From assembly GCA_041600735.1 (NCBI GenBank), contig JBFIJN010000002.1:1-64000 (forward strand): a stretch of 64,000 nucleotides of DNA, given 5' to 3'. Shown piece by piece: positions 25,744 through 34,382 of the stretch. The position numbers and the translations under genes were made by a program. The DNA comes from Paraliomyxa sp041600735. GTDB taxonomy: Bacteria > Myxococcota_A > Polyangia > Nannocystales > Nannocystaceae. The notes under the pieces are model-generated. The model was not told the origin of the DNA. It searched no databases and saw nothing but the letters and a program-made list of their open reading frames with translations. The stretch's first letter is position 1. Each line of letters opens with the position of its first letter.

Positions 25744-25750
25744 CCGCGCT

Positions 25751-26674
25751 CTAGAAGCGCCCCTGCAGCACGAGCCCGGCGCCGCCGCGGGTGGGCGCGA
25801 GCGCGGGGACCAGCGCCGTGTTGCCGCTGCGACCGCGGCGCAGCCCCAGCGCGAGCATCACCGCGCCAGCGACGAGCAGCGGCGCCCCAACGGCGACGCC
25901 GACGATCGCGAGGGTGTTGCCGACGCGACCGCGATCGAACTGCGCGCGGCGGCTCTCGACGTCGGCGGGATCGATCCCCGAGATGTCGTTTGCGCGCGCT
26001 CCGATCGCGAGACCTCCGGCCATCAGCCCGAGACCGCCTGCACCAAGCCCGGCCGCCACTGCACCCCCGATCACCAGGCCGCGGGCACCGGTCGCCGGTT
26101 CGTCGCCTCGATCGGCGGGGTTGGTCTCTGCGGGCGGGCTCGCGTCGGGGACCCCCTCGGGCTCGCCCTCGCCCTCGTCATCACCCTTGGCCTTGGCGGC
26201 CTCGTGCTCGGCGAGCTGCCGGTCGAGGGCGGCGAGCTTCTCTTCCACCTTGGTGCGCTCGACGTCGGCCTCTTCGCCGTCGCCGTAGAGGTTGGGGATC
26301 TGCTGCTCGTAGTTGCGCAGCAGGATCGACGCCTGGCGTAGCTCGGCGGGATCGCGGCTGACCTCGAACTGCTTGCTGCGCGCGGTCGCGAGGTTGTAGA
26401 TCAGCAAGACCTTGATCTGGGTGCCCTGGGCGGTCTCGGGCACGCTGGCGTAGGCCTCGGTCCACAGCTCGATCGCGGCGGCATAGTCGGCGGTCTCGAA
26501 CTTGGCGCGCCCGCGATCGTAGAGCCGCTGGGCATCCTGCTGGGGCGCCGTCTCGCTGCCCGCGGACGGCTCGCTCGCGGGTGCGGCGGCGGCCCCCGCG
26601 GCCGGTCCGCCGGTGATCGCGGCGGCGAGCAGGGCTGCGAGGGCGCGGGGCCCGAGAGCGCGAAGCCAAGGCAT
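25751..26674 (-). CDS. Exported TPR-like protein with two C-terminal membrane helices
   Basis: This 307-residue protein has an Ala-rich signal peptide (cleavage near residue 32), a TPR-like helical part (about 45-150: LYDRGRAKFETADYAAAIELWTEAYASVP, then LLIYNLATARSKQFEVS), a charged Lys/Glu/Gly/Pro linker (about 160-205), and two glycine-rich membrane helices (about 208-235 and 260-285). It ends in ALAPTRGGAGLVLQGRF, where the final Phe is reminiscent of outer-membrane strands. Short versions of this plan are frequent in myxobacteria; I know of no function. ATG 26674 was chosen because a TATCGT -10-like element on its strand ends 8 bases upstream (26683-26688), and upstream frame is not signal-like. 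Confidence 0.65.
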   Translation of the reverse strand: MPWLRALGPRALAALLAAAITGGPAAGAAAAPASEPSAGSETAPQQDAQRLYDRGRAKFETADYAAAIELWTEAYASVPETAQGTQIKVLLIYNLATARSKQFEVSRDPAELRQASILLRNYEQQIPNLYGDGEEADVERTKVEEKLAALDRQLAEHEAAKAKGDDEGEGEPEGVPDASPPAETNPADRGDEPATGARGLVIGGAVAAGLGAGGLGLMAGGLAIGARANDISGIDPADVESRRAQFDRGRVGNTLAIVGVAVGAPLLVAGAVMLALGLRRGRSGNTALVPALAPTRGGAGLVLQGRF

Positions 26675-26728
26675 CAGCCGCCACGATAGCGAAAAACCGA
26701 CGCAGCGTGGGGGACCGCGTGCGTCTGC

Positions 26729-26734
26729 TAGCAT
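26729..26734 (+). promoter_or_regulatory. Extended -10 element, short-leader type
   Basis: TG-C-TAGCAT (hexamer 26729-26734) ends 9 bases before the ATG at 26744. No -35 match is evident, which fits an extended -10 promoter. Confidence 0.45.
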
Positions 26735-26743
26735 CGTCGACCG

Positions 26744-27205
26744 ATGGGAGGGTTGCGGAGGCTGCGAGCCTTGGGCTTGGCCGCGCTGGTGGCCGCGACC
26801 GGATCGGGCTGCGACGCGCCCGAGCCCGACGAGGGGTCGTTGCTGCTGGCCACCCTCGACACGCACCACTTTTGCGACATGGACGCGGTGGTGGAGGTTC
26901 GCCTCCAGGCCTACTGGCAGGCGTGCCCCGAGGCGCAGCGGGAGTGCGAGCCGCCGCCCAACCCGGAGATCGAGGGCGACCGCTACAGCTGTCCGGCCAC
27001 CGATCCCACCCACCAACTCGGGGTCTCGCTCACCCACCCCGGGCGCTACCGCATCGAAGCGGTGGCAGGTCTCGTGACGGGCGAGCAGGTGGTCGAGTGC
27101 TTCGTGGATCCGACCCGGGGCGACACGCAGATCGAGCTACCCGAGGCGCGCCTGGTCGGTCGGGCCCCAGTGGTGCTCGACGAGCACGGCGCGTGCCCCC
27201 CCTAG
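26744..27205 (+). CDS. Small Cys-rich lipoprotein
   Basis: This 153-residue lipoprotein has a signal ending GSGC (Cys23). The mature part contains seven more cysteines (HFCDMD, QACPEAQRECEPP, YSCPAT, VVECFVD and GACPP at the end) and short beta-strand-like stretches (VVEVRLQAYW, VSLTHPGRYRIEAV). It looks like a small disulphide-stabilised beta domain. Diverging from the TPR-like gene across 69 bases, it is followed by leuS after 50 bases, which has its own promoter. I do not recognise the family. Confidence 0.65.
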   Translation: MGGLRRLRALGLAALVAATGSGCDAPEPDEGSLLLATLDTHHFCDMDAVVEVRLQAYWQACPEAQRECEPPPNPEIEGDRYSCPATDPTHQLGVSLTHPGRYRIEAVAGLVTGEQVVECFVDPTRGDTQIELPEARLVGRAPVVLDEHGACPP

Positions 27206-27217
27206 CCGCGCTCGCTA

Positions 27218-27246
27218 TTGCCGAACGCCGTCCAAGGCACTAGCGT
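27218..27246 (+). promoter_or_regulatory. leuS promoter, short-leader type
   Basis: TTGCCG (27218-27223), a 17-base spacer and TAGCGT (27241-27246) end 9 bases before the ATG at 27256. No ribosome site is present, and no room remains for a T-box or other leader. Confidence 0.5.
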
Positions 27247-27255
27247 TGCGCAGCC

Positions 27256-29955
27256 ATGGGCTACGACCATCAGGCCATCGAGCGGCGCTGGCAGGCGCAC
27301 TGGGCGGAACATCAGACGTTTCGCGTCGAGATCGATCCGCACCGCCCCAAGTTCTACGTGCTCGACATGTTCCCGTATCCCAGCGGCAACGGCCTGCACG
27401 TGGGACACGTAGAGGGCTACACGGCCACCGACATCATCGCTCGCTACAAGCGGATGCGCGGGTTCAACGTGCTGCACCCGATGGGCTGGGATGCGTTCGG
27501 CCTGCCCGCCGAGCGCTACGCGATGAAGACCGGTCGCCACCCCGAGGAGACCACGCGGGACAACTGCGCCAACTTTCGCGCGCAGCTGCAGCGCCTCGGC
27601 TTTTGTTACGACTGGAGCCGCGAGGTCAACACGACCGACCCGGGCTACTACAAGTGGACGCAGTGGATCTTCCTGCAGATGTGGGGCCACTACTACGACC
27701 CAGAGACCCGTCGCGCGCAGCCCATCGCGGCGCTGCCGATCCCCGAGCACGTGCGTGCCGCGGGGGACCGAGCGGTGGAGAGCTTCCGCGACGCGCGTCG
27801 TCTCGCCTATCTCGACGAGTCTCCGGTCAACTGGTGTCCCGATCTGCGCATCGTGCTGGCCAACGAGGAGGTCGCCGAGATCGTCGAGGCGGGCCACGAG
27901 GTGGTGCGCAAGCCGATGCGGCAGTGGATGCTGCGCATCACCGACTACGCCGAGCGCCTGCTCGCCGACCTCGAGGGGCTCGACTGGCCCGCGCACGTGC
28001 TCGAGATCCAGCGCAACTGGGTGGGCCGCTCCGAGGGGGCCGAGATCGACTTCCTCGTGGCCGGCCACGAGGACGTCGGCGCGCTCACGGTGTTCACCAC
28101 GCGGCCCGACACGCTCTATGGCGCCACCTATATGGTGCTGGCGCCCGAGCACCCGCTGGTCGATCGCATCACCACCGAGGCGCAGCGCGAGGCCGTGGAT
28201 CAGTACGTTCGCCACACGCTGCACCGCAGCGAGCGCGAGCGCCAGTCGGCCTCGATCGAGGGCAAGAAGACCGGGGTCGATACGGGCGCCCACGTGGTGC
28301 ACCCGCTCACCGGCGCGCGCTTGCCGGTGTGGATCGCCGACTACGTGCTGATGGGCTACGGCACCGGGGCGATCATGGCCGTGCCCGCCCACGACGAGCG
28401 CGACCATGCGTTCGCGACCGCGATGGCGCTGCCGATCGTGCAGGTCGTGGCGCCGGCGCCAGGCAGCGCCAGCGAGGCGATCGACGTGCAGGCCGCGGCG
28501 TTCGTGGGCGTGGGCGTGGCGGTGAGCTCCCCGGTGATCGAGGGGATGCCCACGGCCGCGGCCAAGGCGAAGATGATCGAGCACCTCGTCGCGAGCGGCT
28601 GCGGCCGCGCGCGGGTGACCTACAAGCTGCGGGACTGGTTGTTCTCGCGGCAGCGCTACTGGGGCGAGCCGTTCCCGCTGGTGTACGAGGCCGATGGCCG
28701 CGTGCGCGCCGTGCCCGACGACGAGCTCCCCGTGGAGCTGCCGCGCATGGTCGACTTCGATCCCAGTGAGACGGGCGAGCCGCCGCTGTCCAAGGCGACC
28801 GACTGGGTGCAGCTACCCGGGGGCGCTCGTCGTGAGACCAACACGATGCCGCAGTGGGCCGGCAGCTGCTGGTACTACCTGCGCTTCGTCGATCCCACCA
28901 ACTCGTCGCTGCCGTGGTCGAAGGAGGCCGAGTCGTACTGGATGCCGGTCGATCTCTACGTGGGCGGGGTCGAGCATGCAGCCACGCACCTGCTGTACTC
29001 GCGCTTCTGGCACAAGGTGCTGTTCGATCTCGGCTACGTCCACGAACCCGAGCCGTTCCGCCGACTGGTGAACCAGGGGATCATCTTGGGTGCGGTGTTC
29101 GTGCCCGCCGACGGTCGCCGCGACGAAGAGGGCAAGAAACTAGTGTTCCTGCCGGACCAGGTCGACGCCGCGGAGCACGAGGGCACGACCCGCTACACGG
29201 TGAAGGGCACCGGCGAGTCGGTCGAGATCCAGTGGGACAAGATGTCCAAGTCCAAGGGCAACGTGATCAACCCCGACGAGGTGGTCGAGGCCTATGGCGC
29301 GGACTCGGTGCGCATGTACGAGATGTTCATGGGCCCGCTCGAGCAGAGCGCCCCCTGGCAGACCGAGGGCTTGGCGGGGGTCCACCGCTTTCTCCAGCGC
29401 ACCTACCGGCTCTTCTTCGAAGAGGGCGAGCCCGGCGGGCCCGATCGGCTGCGGGCCATGGGCGCGGGGGAGGGATCGCCACGCCAGCGCAAGTTGCTCC
29501 ACAAGACGATCCACGAGGTCACCGAGCGCGTCGATCGGTTCGCGTTCAACACGGCGATCAGCGCCCTGATGGTGTTCGTGCGCGATGTGGTGCAGCGCGG
29601 AGGCGAGGGCGAGGAAGGGCTGTGTCATGACACCGCAGTCCAGTTTGCGCTGCTGATTGCGCCTTTTGCGCCGCATCTGGCCGAGCACCTATGGAGCGCG
29701 CTGGGGAATCCGCGGTCGCTGGCCGACGAGCCGTGGCCGGCTGCCGACGAGGCATTGCTGCGCGAAGACACGTTCACGCTCGTGGTGCAGGTCGACGGCA
29801 AGCGGCGCGCCGAGCTGCAAGCGCCCAAGGATGCCGACCGCGAGCAACTGGCCGCGCTCGCCCGCGCCGAGCCCGAGGTCCAACGACACCTCGGCGGGCG
29901 TGAGCCCAAGCGGGTGATCGTGGTGCCGGGGCGGCTGGTCAACTTCGTGGGGTGA
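27256..29955 (+). CDS. leuS: Leucyl-tRNA synthetase
   Basis: This 899-residue class I synthetase charges tRNA-Leu in the cytoplasm. The HIGH-type motif is HVGH at residues 48-51 within MFPYPSGNGLHVGH. The CP1 editing domain follows (about 225-420), with TTRPDTLYGATYMVLAPEHP and YGTGAIMAVPAHDERDH as its signature loops. KMSKSKGNV begins at residue 662. The C-terminal anticodon-binding helical domain ends with VVQVDGKRRAEL and the small LeuS tail domain RVIVVPGRLVNFV. The protein is slightly longer than the usual bacterial length because of an insert near residue 595-655 before KMSKS. It is a single-copy housekeeping gene with its own promoter and no close downstream partner. Confidence 0.97.
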   Translation: MGYDHQAIERRWQAHWAEHQTFRVEIDPHRPKFYVLDMFPYPSGNGLHVGHVEGYTATDIIARYKRMRGFNVLHPMGWDAFGLPAERYAMKTGRHPEETTRDNCANFRAQLQRLGFCYDWSREVNTTDPGYYKWTQWIFLQMWGHYYDPETRRAQPIAALPIPEHVRAAGDRAVESFRDARRLAYLDESPVNWCPDLRIVLANEEVAEIVEAGHEVVRKPMRQWMLRITDYAERLLADLEGLDWPAHVLEIQRNWVGRSEGAEIDFLVAGHEDVGALTVFTTRPDTLYGATYMVLAPEHPLVDRITTEAQREAVDQYVRHTLHRSERERQSASIEGKKTGVDTGAHVVHPLTGARLPVWIADYVLMGYGTGAIMAVPAHDERDHAFATAMALPIVQVVAPAPGSASEAIDVQAAAFVGVGVAVSSPVIEGMPTAAAKAKMIEHLVASGCGRARVTYKLRDWLFSRQRYWGEPFPLVYEADGRVRAVPDDELPVELPRMVDFDPSETGEPPLSKATDWVQLPGGARRETNTMPQWAGSCWYYLRFVDPTNSSLPWSKEAESYWMPVDLYVGGVEHAATHLLYSRFWHKVLFDLGYVHEPEPFRRLVNQGIILGAVFVPADGRRDEEGKKLVFLPDQVDAAEHEGTTRYTVKGTGESVEIQWDKMSKSKGNVINPDEVVEAYGADSVRMYEMFMGPLEQSAPWQTEGLAGVHRFLQRTYRLFFEEGEPGGPDRLRAMGAGEGSPRQRKLLHKTIHEVTERVDRFAFNTAISALMVFVRDVVQRGGEGEEGLCHDTAVQFALLIAPFAPHLAEHLWSALGNPRSLADEPWPAADEALLREDTFTLVVQVDGKRRAELQAPKDADREQLAALARAEPEVQRHLGGREPKRVIVVPGRLVNFVG

Positions 29956-30131
29956 ATCCCCGCGGGGCGGAGGCTCGCGCAGAGGCTCCGACCACGCCCG
30001 ATCGGCTCAGGAAGCGAGCGCTCGGGATCGCCAACGAGAGGCGGTCCGAATCCGCGAAAAAAGTGAGCCGGTGCGGCTCCCGACGTGGTGTCTAAGGTGG
30101 TAGCCTGGGCCGACGAAGTGGTCGAGGGCTC

Positions 30132-30179
30132 GCATCGCCCGTTCCGCCGGTCCCTCTAGTCGGGGTCGGAGGGCGATGC
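30132..30179 (+). other. Long stem-loop in the leader of the first VWA lipoprotein gene
   Basis: GCATCGCCC (30132-30140) pairs perfectly with GGGCGATGC (30171-30179); TCCG/CGGA and CCC/GGG pair further in. It lies 64 bases upstream of the GTG start, and about 177 bases after leuS, so it belongs more naturally to the VWA leader than to a leuS terminator. Confidence 0.4.
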
Positions 30180-30242
30180 ACCGAGCGACGTACGACTGCG
30201 CGATGACGACCGACCGACGAGCTCTCGAGGAGGGTTTTTTCC

Positions 30243-31754
30243 GTGAAGCGACTTGACCTGACACCCATCGTGATGGCCGGCCTCGCCGTCGGCATGATGT
30301 CGCTGGCCTGCGGCACCGACCCTGGTGAAGAAGAAGACACCAGCATGACCACGCTGCCGCCGCTCACCAGCGGTAATACCGACGGCATGACGAGCGTGGC
30401 CGAGGAAGACACCGGCGACAAGCTCGACGTGGGCGGCGGTACCGGCGTTGGGCCCGGCTGCAACAACGGCGACGTGGGCTGCACCGACCAGATCGACCTG
30501 CTGTTCGTCATCGACAACTCGGGCACGATGGGCGAGGAGCAGATCAACCTCGGCCGCAACTTTCCGCTGCTGATCCAGCGGCTCGAGAACCTCACCGACT
30601 CGATGGGCATGCCGGTCAACGCCGACGTGAACATCATGGTGACGACCTCGGACTTCGGGAATCCGCTGTGCACGCCGTTCGAGCCCGAGGGCTACGACCC
30701 GGCGCGTGGGGCCCCGATCAGCACCGCGTGCACCTCTCGCCTGCAGGACTTCACCGACCTCGTGGGGACCAACTCGGTGCCGGAGGCGTGTCAGAACACC
30801 TGCCCCGTCCCGGTGCAGCCCGACGGTCCGTTCATCAACTTCACCAGCACCAGCGACAACATCCCGGACAACGTGATGCCCGCCGACATCGACGGCGACG
30901 GCATGCTCGACTCGCCCGCGGCGCAGGCGCTGGCGTGCATCGGCCCGCAGGGCATCAACGGCTGCGGCTACGAGTCGCAGCTCGAGAACATGCTGCAGGC
31001 GCTCAACCCGGCGGCGGTCTGGAACAAGGGCGCGACCCCGTTCCTGCGTGAGGGCGCGCTGCTGGCCGTGGCGATGGTCACCGACGAGGCCGATTGCTCG
31101 GTCGAGGACTACACGATCATGCAGAACGCGGCCTACCAGAACACCAACCCCAGCAACGGGATGCCCGCGCCGAGCTCGGCGATCTGCTGGAACGCGGGCG
31201 TGACCTGCGTGGGCCCCGATGCGATGGGCGTGTTCTCCGACTGCTCGCCGAGCAACACCGCCGACACGCTCCAGCCGATCACGCGGTACACCAACTACCT
31301 GATCCAGGAGCTGCGCCAGAACCAGAAGAAGGAGGTCATCATGCTCGGCATCGTTGGCATCCCGCTGGTGACCGACCACAACCCCATGCCGCCGTTCGAG
31401 CCCACCGCCGGCGGCGTGTTCGATCTGGTCTACCGCAACTGGCGCGACGGGCAGTACCCCGTGGGCGACATCCTGCCCGCCGAGTTCGCGATGGGCGAGA
31501 CCGCGGCCGACAAGCAGTTCGACTTCGGCATCGGGCCTGGCTGCACCGGCACCAACGCGCTCGGCGAGTTCACCGGGCAGGCGATCCCGCCGGTCCGCAT
31601 TCGCAAGGTCTGCGAGGACCTCAACTACGTCGACGAGGCGACCGGCGAGGAGCAGATCCGCTGCTGCATGGAGTCGATCTGCGACGACGACTTCAGCCCT
31701 GCGATCGAGTGCCTCACCGGCATCATCCAGGAGACGATCCAGCTGCCTGGATAG
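30243..31754 (+). CDS. VWA-type lipoprotein, first of a tandem pair
   Basis: This 503-residue lipoprotein starts at GTG 30243, preceded by an excellent ribosome site (GAGGAGGG, about 10 bases upstream). The signal ends SLAC (Cys about 22), then a Thr/Asp/Glu linker (about 25-75). IDLLFVIDNSGTMGEEQ (about 83-99) supplies a D-x-S-x-T/M metal-ion site of von Willebrand factor A domains. Downstream are ALLAVAMVTDEADCS, an Asp-rich second metal loop, and a Cys-rich C-terminus (IRCCMESICDDDFSPAIEC). VWA proteins bind partners through the metal; here the location is the cell surface or periplasm. The gene at 32079-33617 is a paralogue over nearly its full length. Confidence 0.8.
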   Translation: MKRLDLTPIVMAGLAVGMMSLACGTDPGEEEDTSMTTLPPLTSGNTDGMTSVAEEDTGDKLDVGGGTGVGPGCNNGDVGCTDQIDLLFVIDNSGTMGEEQINLGRNFPLLIQRLENLTDSMGMPVNADVNIMVTTSDFGNPLCTPFEPEGYDPARGAPISTACTSRLQDFTDLVGTNSVPEACQNTCPVPVQPDGPFINFTSTSDNIPDNVMPADIDGDGMLDSPAAQALACIGPQGINGCGYESQLENMLQALNPAAVWNKGATPFLREGALLAVAMVTDEADCSVEDYTIMQNAAYQNTNPSNGMPAPSSAICWNAGVTCVGPDAMGVFSDCSPSNTADTLQPITRYTNYLIQELRQNQKKEVIMLGIVGIPLVTDHNPMPPFEPTAGGVFDLVYRNWRDGQYPVGDILPAEFAMGETAADKQFDFGIGPGCTGTNALGEFTGQAIPPVRIRKVCEDLNYVDEATGEEQIRCCMESICDDDFSPAIECLTGIIQETIQLPG

Positions 31755-32078
31755 GCGGGGCACAACGGCCTGGAGAGAAGCGGTCACGGCGGCGTGCGTT
31801 GGCATCGATCGCCAACGCACGTGTCGGCGGCGGCTCCGGCACTCCGGGCTTCAGACCCTCGACAGTGGCCATGGTGGGCTCTCGTGGCACAGCTCACGAG
31901 AGCGCCGGAGGCAGTAGGGGAGAACCCCCTCGGCGCTTACTCGATCAACTTCGCTTGATTCGAATGCCTCCGGTTTGCCACACTGAGTGCGATTTGGGGG
32001 CGACGCAAAGCGGAAGCTCGAGCGCTGCTCGACGCGATGCAAGCCCGGTGTGGCGGACGAACGGAATACGGCACGACC
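31755..32078 (+). other. Structured intergenic leader between the tandem VWA genes
   Basis: These 324 bases hold no supported gene but several inverted repeats: an 11-base-pair hairpin at 31793-31821, a 9-base-pair hairpin at 31878-31903, a 9-base-pair stem joining 31905-31913 to 31965-31973 that encloses two smaller hairpins, and a 7-base-pair stem joining 31977-31983 to 32048-32054. The first may end the upstream message; the rest would sit in the leader of the second gene or form a separate small RNA. Confidence 0.4.
31793..31821 (+). terminator. Hairpin after the first VWA gene
   Basis: CGTGCGTTGGC (31793-31803) and GCCAACGCACG (31811-31821) pair perfectly around a seven-base loop, 38 bases after the stop. 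The following bases (TGTCGG) are not a U-tract, so termination strength is uncertain. Confidence 0.5.
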
Positions 32079-33617
32079 ATGAAGATGCGTAAGCTTGATA
32101 CCTTGGGAATGGCCCTCGCGGCGTGGGGCGTGAGCGCGGCAGTGCTCGTCGCGTGCACGACCGACGAGCCGATGAGCGACGACTCCAACGGCACGACCAC
32201 GATGCCGATGCCGATGACCACGAGCGGCAGCAGCGACGACGGGGTCGACGAGGAAACGGGGGAGGAGAAGCTCGATCTCCCGACGCCCACCGGTGACACG
32301 CCACTTTGCCAGACCGATGGCTCGTGCGACCTCATCGACCTGGTGTTCATCATCGACAACTCGGGCACGATGGGCGAGGAGCAGCTCAACCTCGCGCGCA
32401 ACTTCCAGCAGCTGGTCGACGAGCTCGAGGGGCTGACGGACCCCGAGGGCACGCCGGTCAACCCCAACGTGAACATCATGGTGACCACGACCGATTTCGG
32501 TCACCCGCTGTGCACGGCCTTCCAAAAGCCCGACTACGTGCCCCGCCAGGGCGCGCCCGTCTACCAGGGCTGCAACTCTCGCATCCAGCGGTTCACGGGC
32601 CTCGACCCCATGAACCCGCTCGTGATCAACGAGGCGTGCACCGAGAACTGCCCGGCCGACATCGCGCCCGGCGACCAGTTCATCAACTTCAGCGCGTTCG
32701 GGTCCAACGTGCCCAACGGTGACGTCGGCGCGGCGCTCTCGTGCATCGGCCCGCAGGGCATCGACGGCTGCGGCTACGAGGCGCCGCTCGAGACGATGCT
32801 CCAGGCCATCAACGAGGGTGCGTGCTGGAACAACCCCGATCAGGAGAAGTGCGACAACGACCCCGAGTGGGCCGAGACGCAGCGCGGCTTCCTGCGCAAG
32901 GATGCCATCCTCGCGATCGCGGTCATCACCGACGAGATGGACTGCTCGGTGCAGGCGCCCGCGGGCTACTCGTTCTTCACCGATGTCGAGAACACGACCT
33001 ACTGGAACGTGAACCCGAACCTCGACACCCCGCAGGCCACCTCGGCGATCTGCTTCAACTCCGGCGTTTCCTGCGCTGACGACAACGGCGACGGTCTCTA
33101 CGAGGGCTGCCAGGCCACGCAGAGCGAGGTGCTCCACCCCGTGAGCCGCTACATCTCGTACTTCGACTACCTCACCGGAGGTCAGAAGAAGAACGTGGTG
33201 ATGCTGGGCATCCTCGGCGTGCCCGAGGTCGTGGCCCACAACCCCAATCCTCCGTTCGAGCCCACCGCGGGCGGCGCCGTGGATCTGCTCTACCGCAACT
33301 GGATCGACTTCCCCTACCCGGCCGGGGACATCCTCCCCAACGAGTGGGCCAACGGCCGTCGCGCAGAGAACAAGATCTTCGAGTTCGGCGACATCGGGCC
33401 TGGCTGCACCGGCACCGACGACGAGGGGGCCTTCACCGGTCAGGCGATCCCGCCGGTCCGCGTGCGTGAGGTGTGTGAGAGCCTCCACTTCGTCGACGAG
33501 GACAGCGGCGAGGAAGTGATCCGCTGCTGCATCGAGTCGATCTGCGACACCGACTTCAGCCCCGCGATCCGCTGCCTCACCGGCGTGATCTCGGAGGCCA
33601 TCATGGTCCAGGGCTGA
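32079..33617 (+). CDS. VWA-type lipoprotein, second of a tandem pair
   Basis: This 512-residue paralogue of the preceding gene has a signal ending LVAC and a Thr/Met/Ser/Asp linker, then IDLVFIIDNSGTMGEEQ (about 86-102) as the VWA metal site, NIMVTTTDFGHPLC, AILAIAVITDEMDCS, and the Cys-rich end IRCCIESICDTDFSPAIRC. ATG 32079 is chosen; ATG 32085 (MRKLDT) is equally possible. Compared with the first copy it lacks the short Asp-rich insert after the NF region (DNVMPADIDGDGMLDS) and has a longer segment around NPDQEKCDNDPEWAET. The conserved cysteines, at least eight, imply matched disulphides. Two strong hairpin terminators follow. Confidence 0.8.
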   Translation: MKMRKLDTLGMALAAWGVSAAVLVACTTDEPMSDDSNGTTTMPMPMTTSGSSDDGVDEETGEEKLDLPTPTGDTPLCQTDGSCDLIDLVFIIDNSGTMGEEQLNLARNFQQLVDELEGLTDPEGTPVNPNVNIMVTTTDFGHPLCTAFQKPDYVPRQGAPVYQGCNSRIQRFTGLDPMNPLVINEACTENCPADIAPGDQFINFSAFGSNVPNGDVGAALSCIGPQGIDGCGYEAPLETMLQAINEGACWNNPDQEKCDNDPEWAETQRGFLRKDAILAIAVITDEMDCSVQAPAGYSFFTDVENTTYWNVNPNLDTPQATSAICFNSGVSCADDNGDGLYEGCQATQSEVLHPVSRYISYFDYLTGGQKKNVVMLGILGVPEVVAHNPNPPFEPTAGGAVDLLYRNWIDFPYPAGDILPNEWANGRRAENKIFEFGDIGPGCTGTDDEGAFTGQAIPPVRVREVCESLHFVDEDSGEEVIRCCIESICDTDFSPAIRCLTGVISEAIMVQG

Positions 33618-33629
33618 GCCCGGACCTGC

Positions 33630-33663
33630 GAACGCCGCGCTCCCTCCGGGCGCGGCGTTCTGC
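33630..33663 (+). terminator. Intrinsic terminator, first of a duplicated pair
   Basis: GAACGCCGCGC (33630-33640) and GCGCGGCGTTC (33650-33660) pair perfectly, 13 bases after the VWA stop, followed by TGCATTCT. Confidence 0.7.
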
Positions 33664-33676
33664 ATTCTCGAACCGC

Positions 33677-33712
33677 GAACGCCGCGCTCCACCCGGGCGC
33701 GGCGTTCTTCGT
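33677..33712. terminator. Intrinsic terminator, second of a duplicated pair
   Basis: The same 11-base arms recur at 33677-33687 and 33697-33707, followed by TTCGTT. It lies 13 bases from the convergent stop at 33720, so it may serve both strands. Confidence 0.65.
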
Positions 33713-33719
33713 TGGGCGG

Positions 33720-34274
33720 CTACGCCTGCCGGCGCAGGTAGGTGCTGCCGTGGCGCGTGACCTTCAGCCGGCGCTTGGTGCCGCTTCCCTCCACGTGGAC
33801 GAAGCCCTTCGCGCGGAGGTGGCGGATCAGCAGCCGCAGCTGCTCGCCGGTGAGGCTCGTGATGTTGGCGAGGTCGACCTCGCGCTGCGCGCCACGCTCG
33901 GCCAGCACGCGAAGCACCCGGAGATCTCCATCGGGCACGTCGGCGCGCCGGCGGATCACGGTCGGCGCATCACCCAGATCCATGATCGGGTTGCCGTCCT
34001 CGTCGAGCGCGATCTCATCGTCGCGAAGCTTGAGCTCGGGGGAGGGCTTGGGGCGCTTGCGGGCGGCCTCGATCAGCTCCTGCACCGTAAACAGCTCCAG
34101 CACGGGAGCCATGGCCGCATTGCTCTTGGCCGCGTGGACGAGCTCACCGAGCGTCGCGTGGTCGGGCAGGGTGGCGATCACCTTGCACATCACGTCGCGG
34201 AGCGACTCGGCCCACGCGGTGTCGGCGGACTCTGTATTGGGGGCTTCCGTGATCGCGTCGTCAGACTGCGTCAT
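33720..34274 (-). CDS. Winged-helix-like protein
   Basis: This 184-residue cytoplasmic protein starts at ATG 34274 (MTQSDD). An acidic N-terminus is followed by a helical segment (about 18-75: WAESLRDVMCKVIATLPDHATLGELVHAAKSNAAMAPVL in parts) and an Asp/Glu linker. The C-terminal 65 residues look like a winged helix: DLRVLRVLAERGAQREVDLA, a second helix SLTGEQLRLLIRHLRAKGF and a beta wing VHVEGSGTKRRLKVT. A DNA-binding or regulatory role is inferred. It diverges from purL across 170 bases that contain a perfect inverted repeat, which could be its operator. The frame extends upstream to 34436 but without family-like sequence. Confidence 0.6.
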   Translation of the reverse strand: MTQSDDAITEAPNTESADTAWAESLRDVMCKVIATLPDHATLGELVHAAKSNAAMAPVLELFTVQELIEAARKRPKPSPELKLRDDEIALDEDGNPIMDLGDAPTVIRRRADVPDGDLRVLRVLAERGAQREVDLANITSLTGEQLRLLIRHLRAKGFVHVEGSGTKRRLKVTRHGSTYLRRQA

Positions 34275-34382
34275 GTGCACTGCCTCGGCGGAGCCAGCGG
34301 GCTCTCGTAGGGTGATCACACCGCGATACGAGAGCCTCGACCGACAACGGGCTTGCAGGGAATCGTGCAGCCCCCCCGGCGG

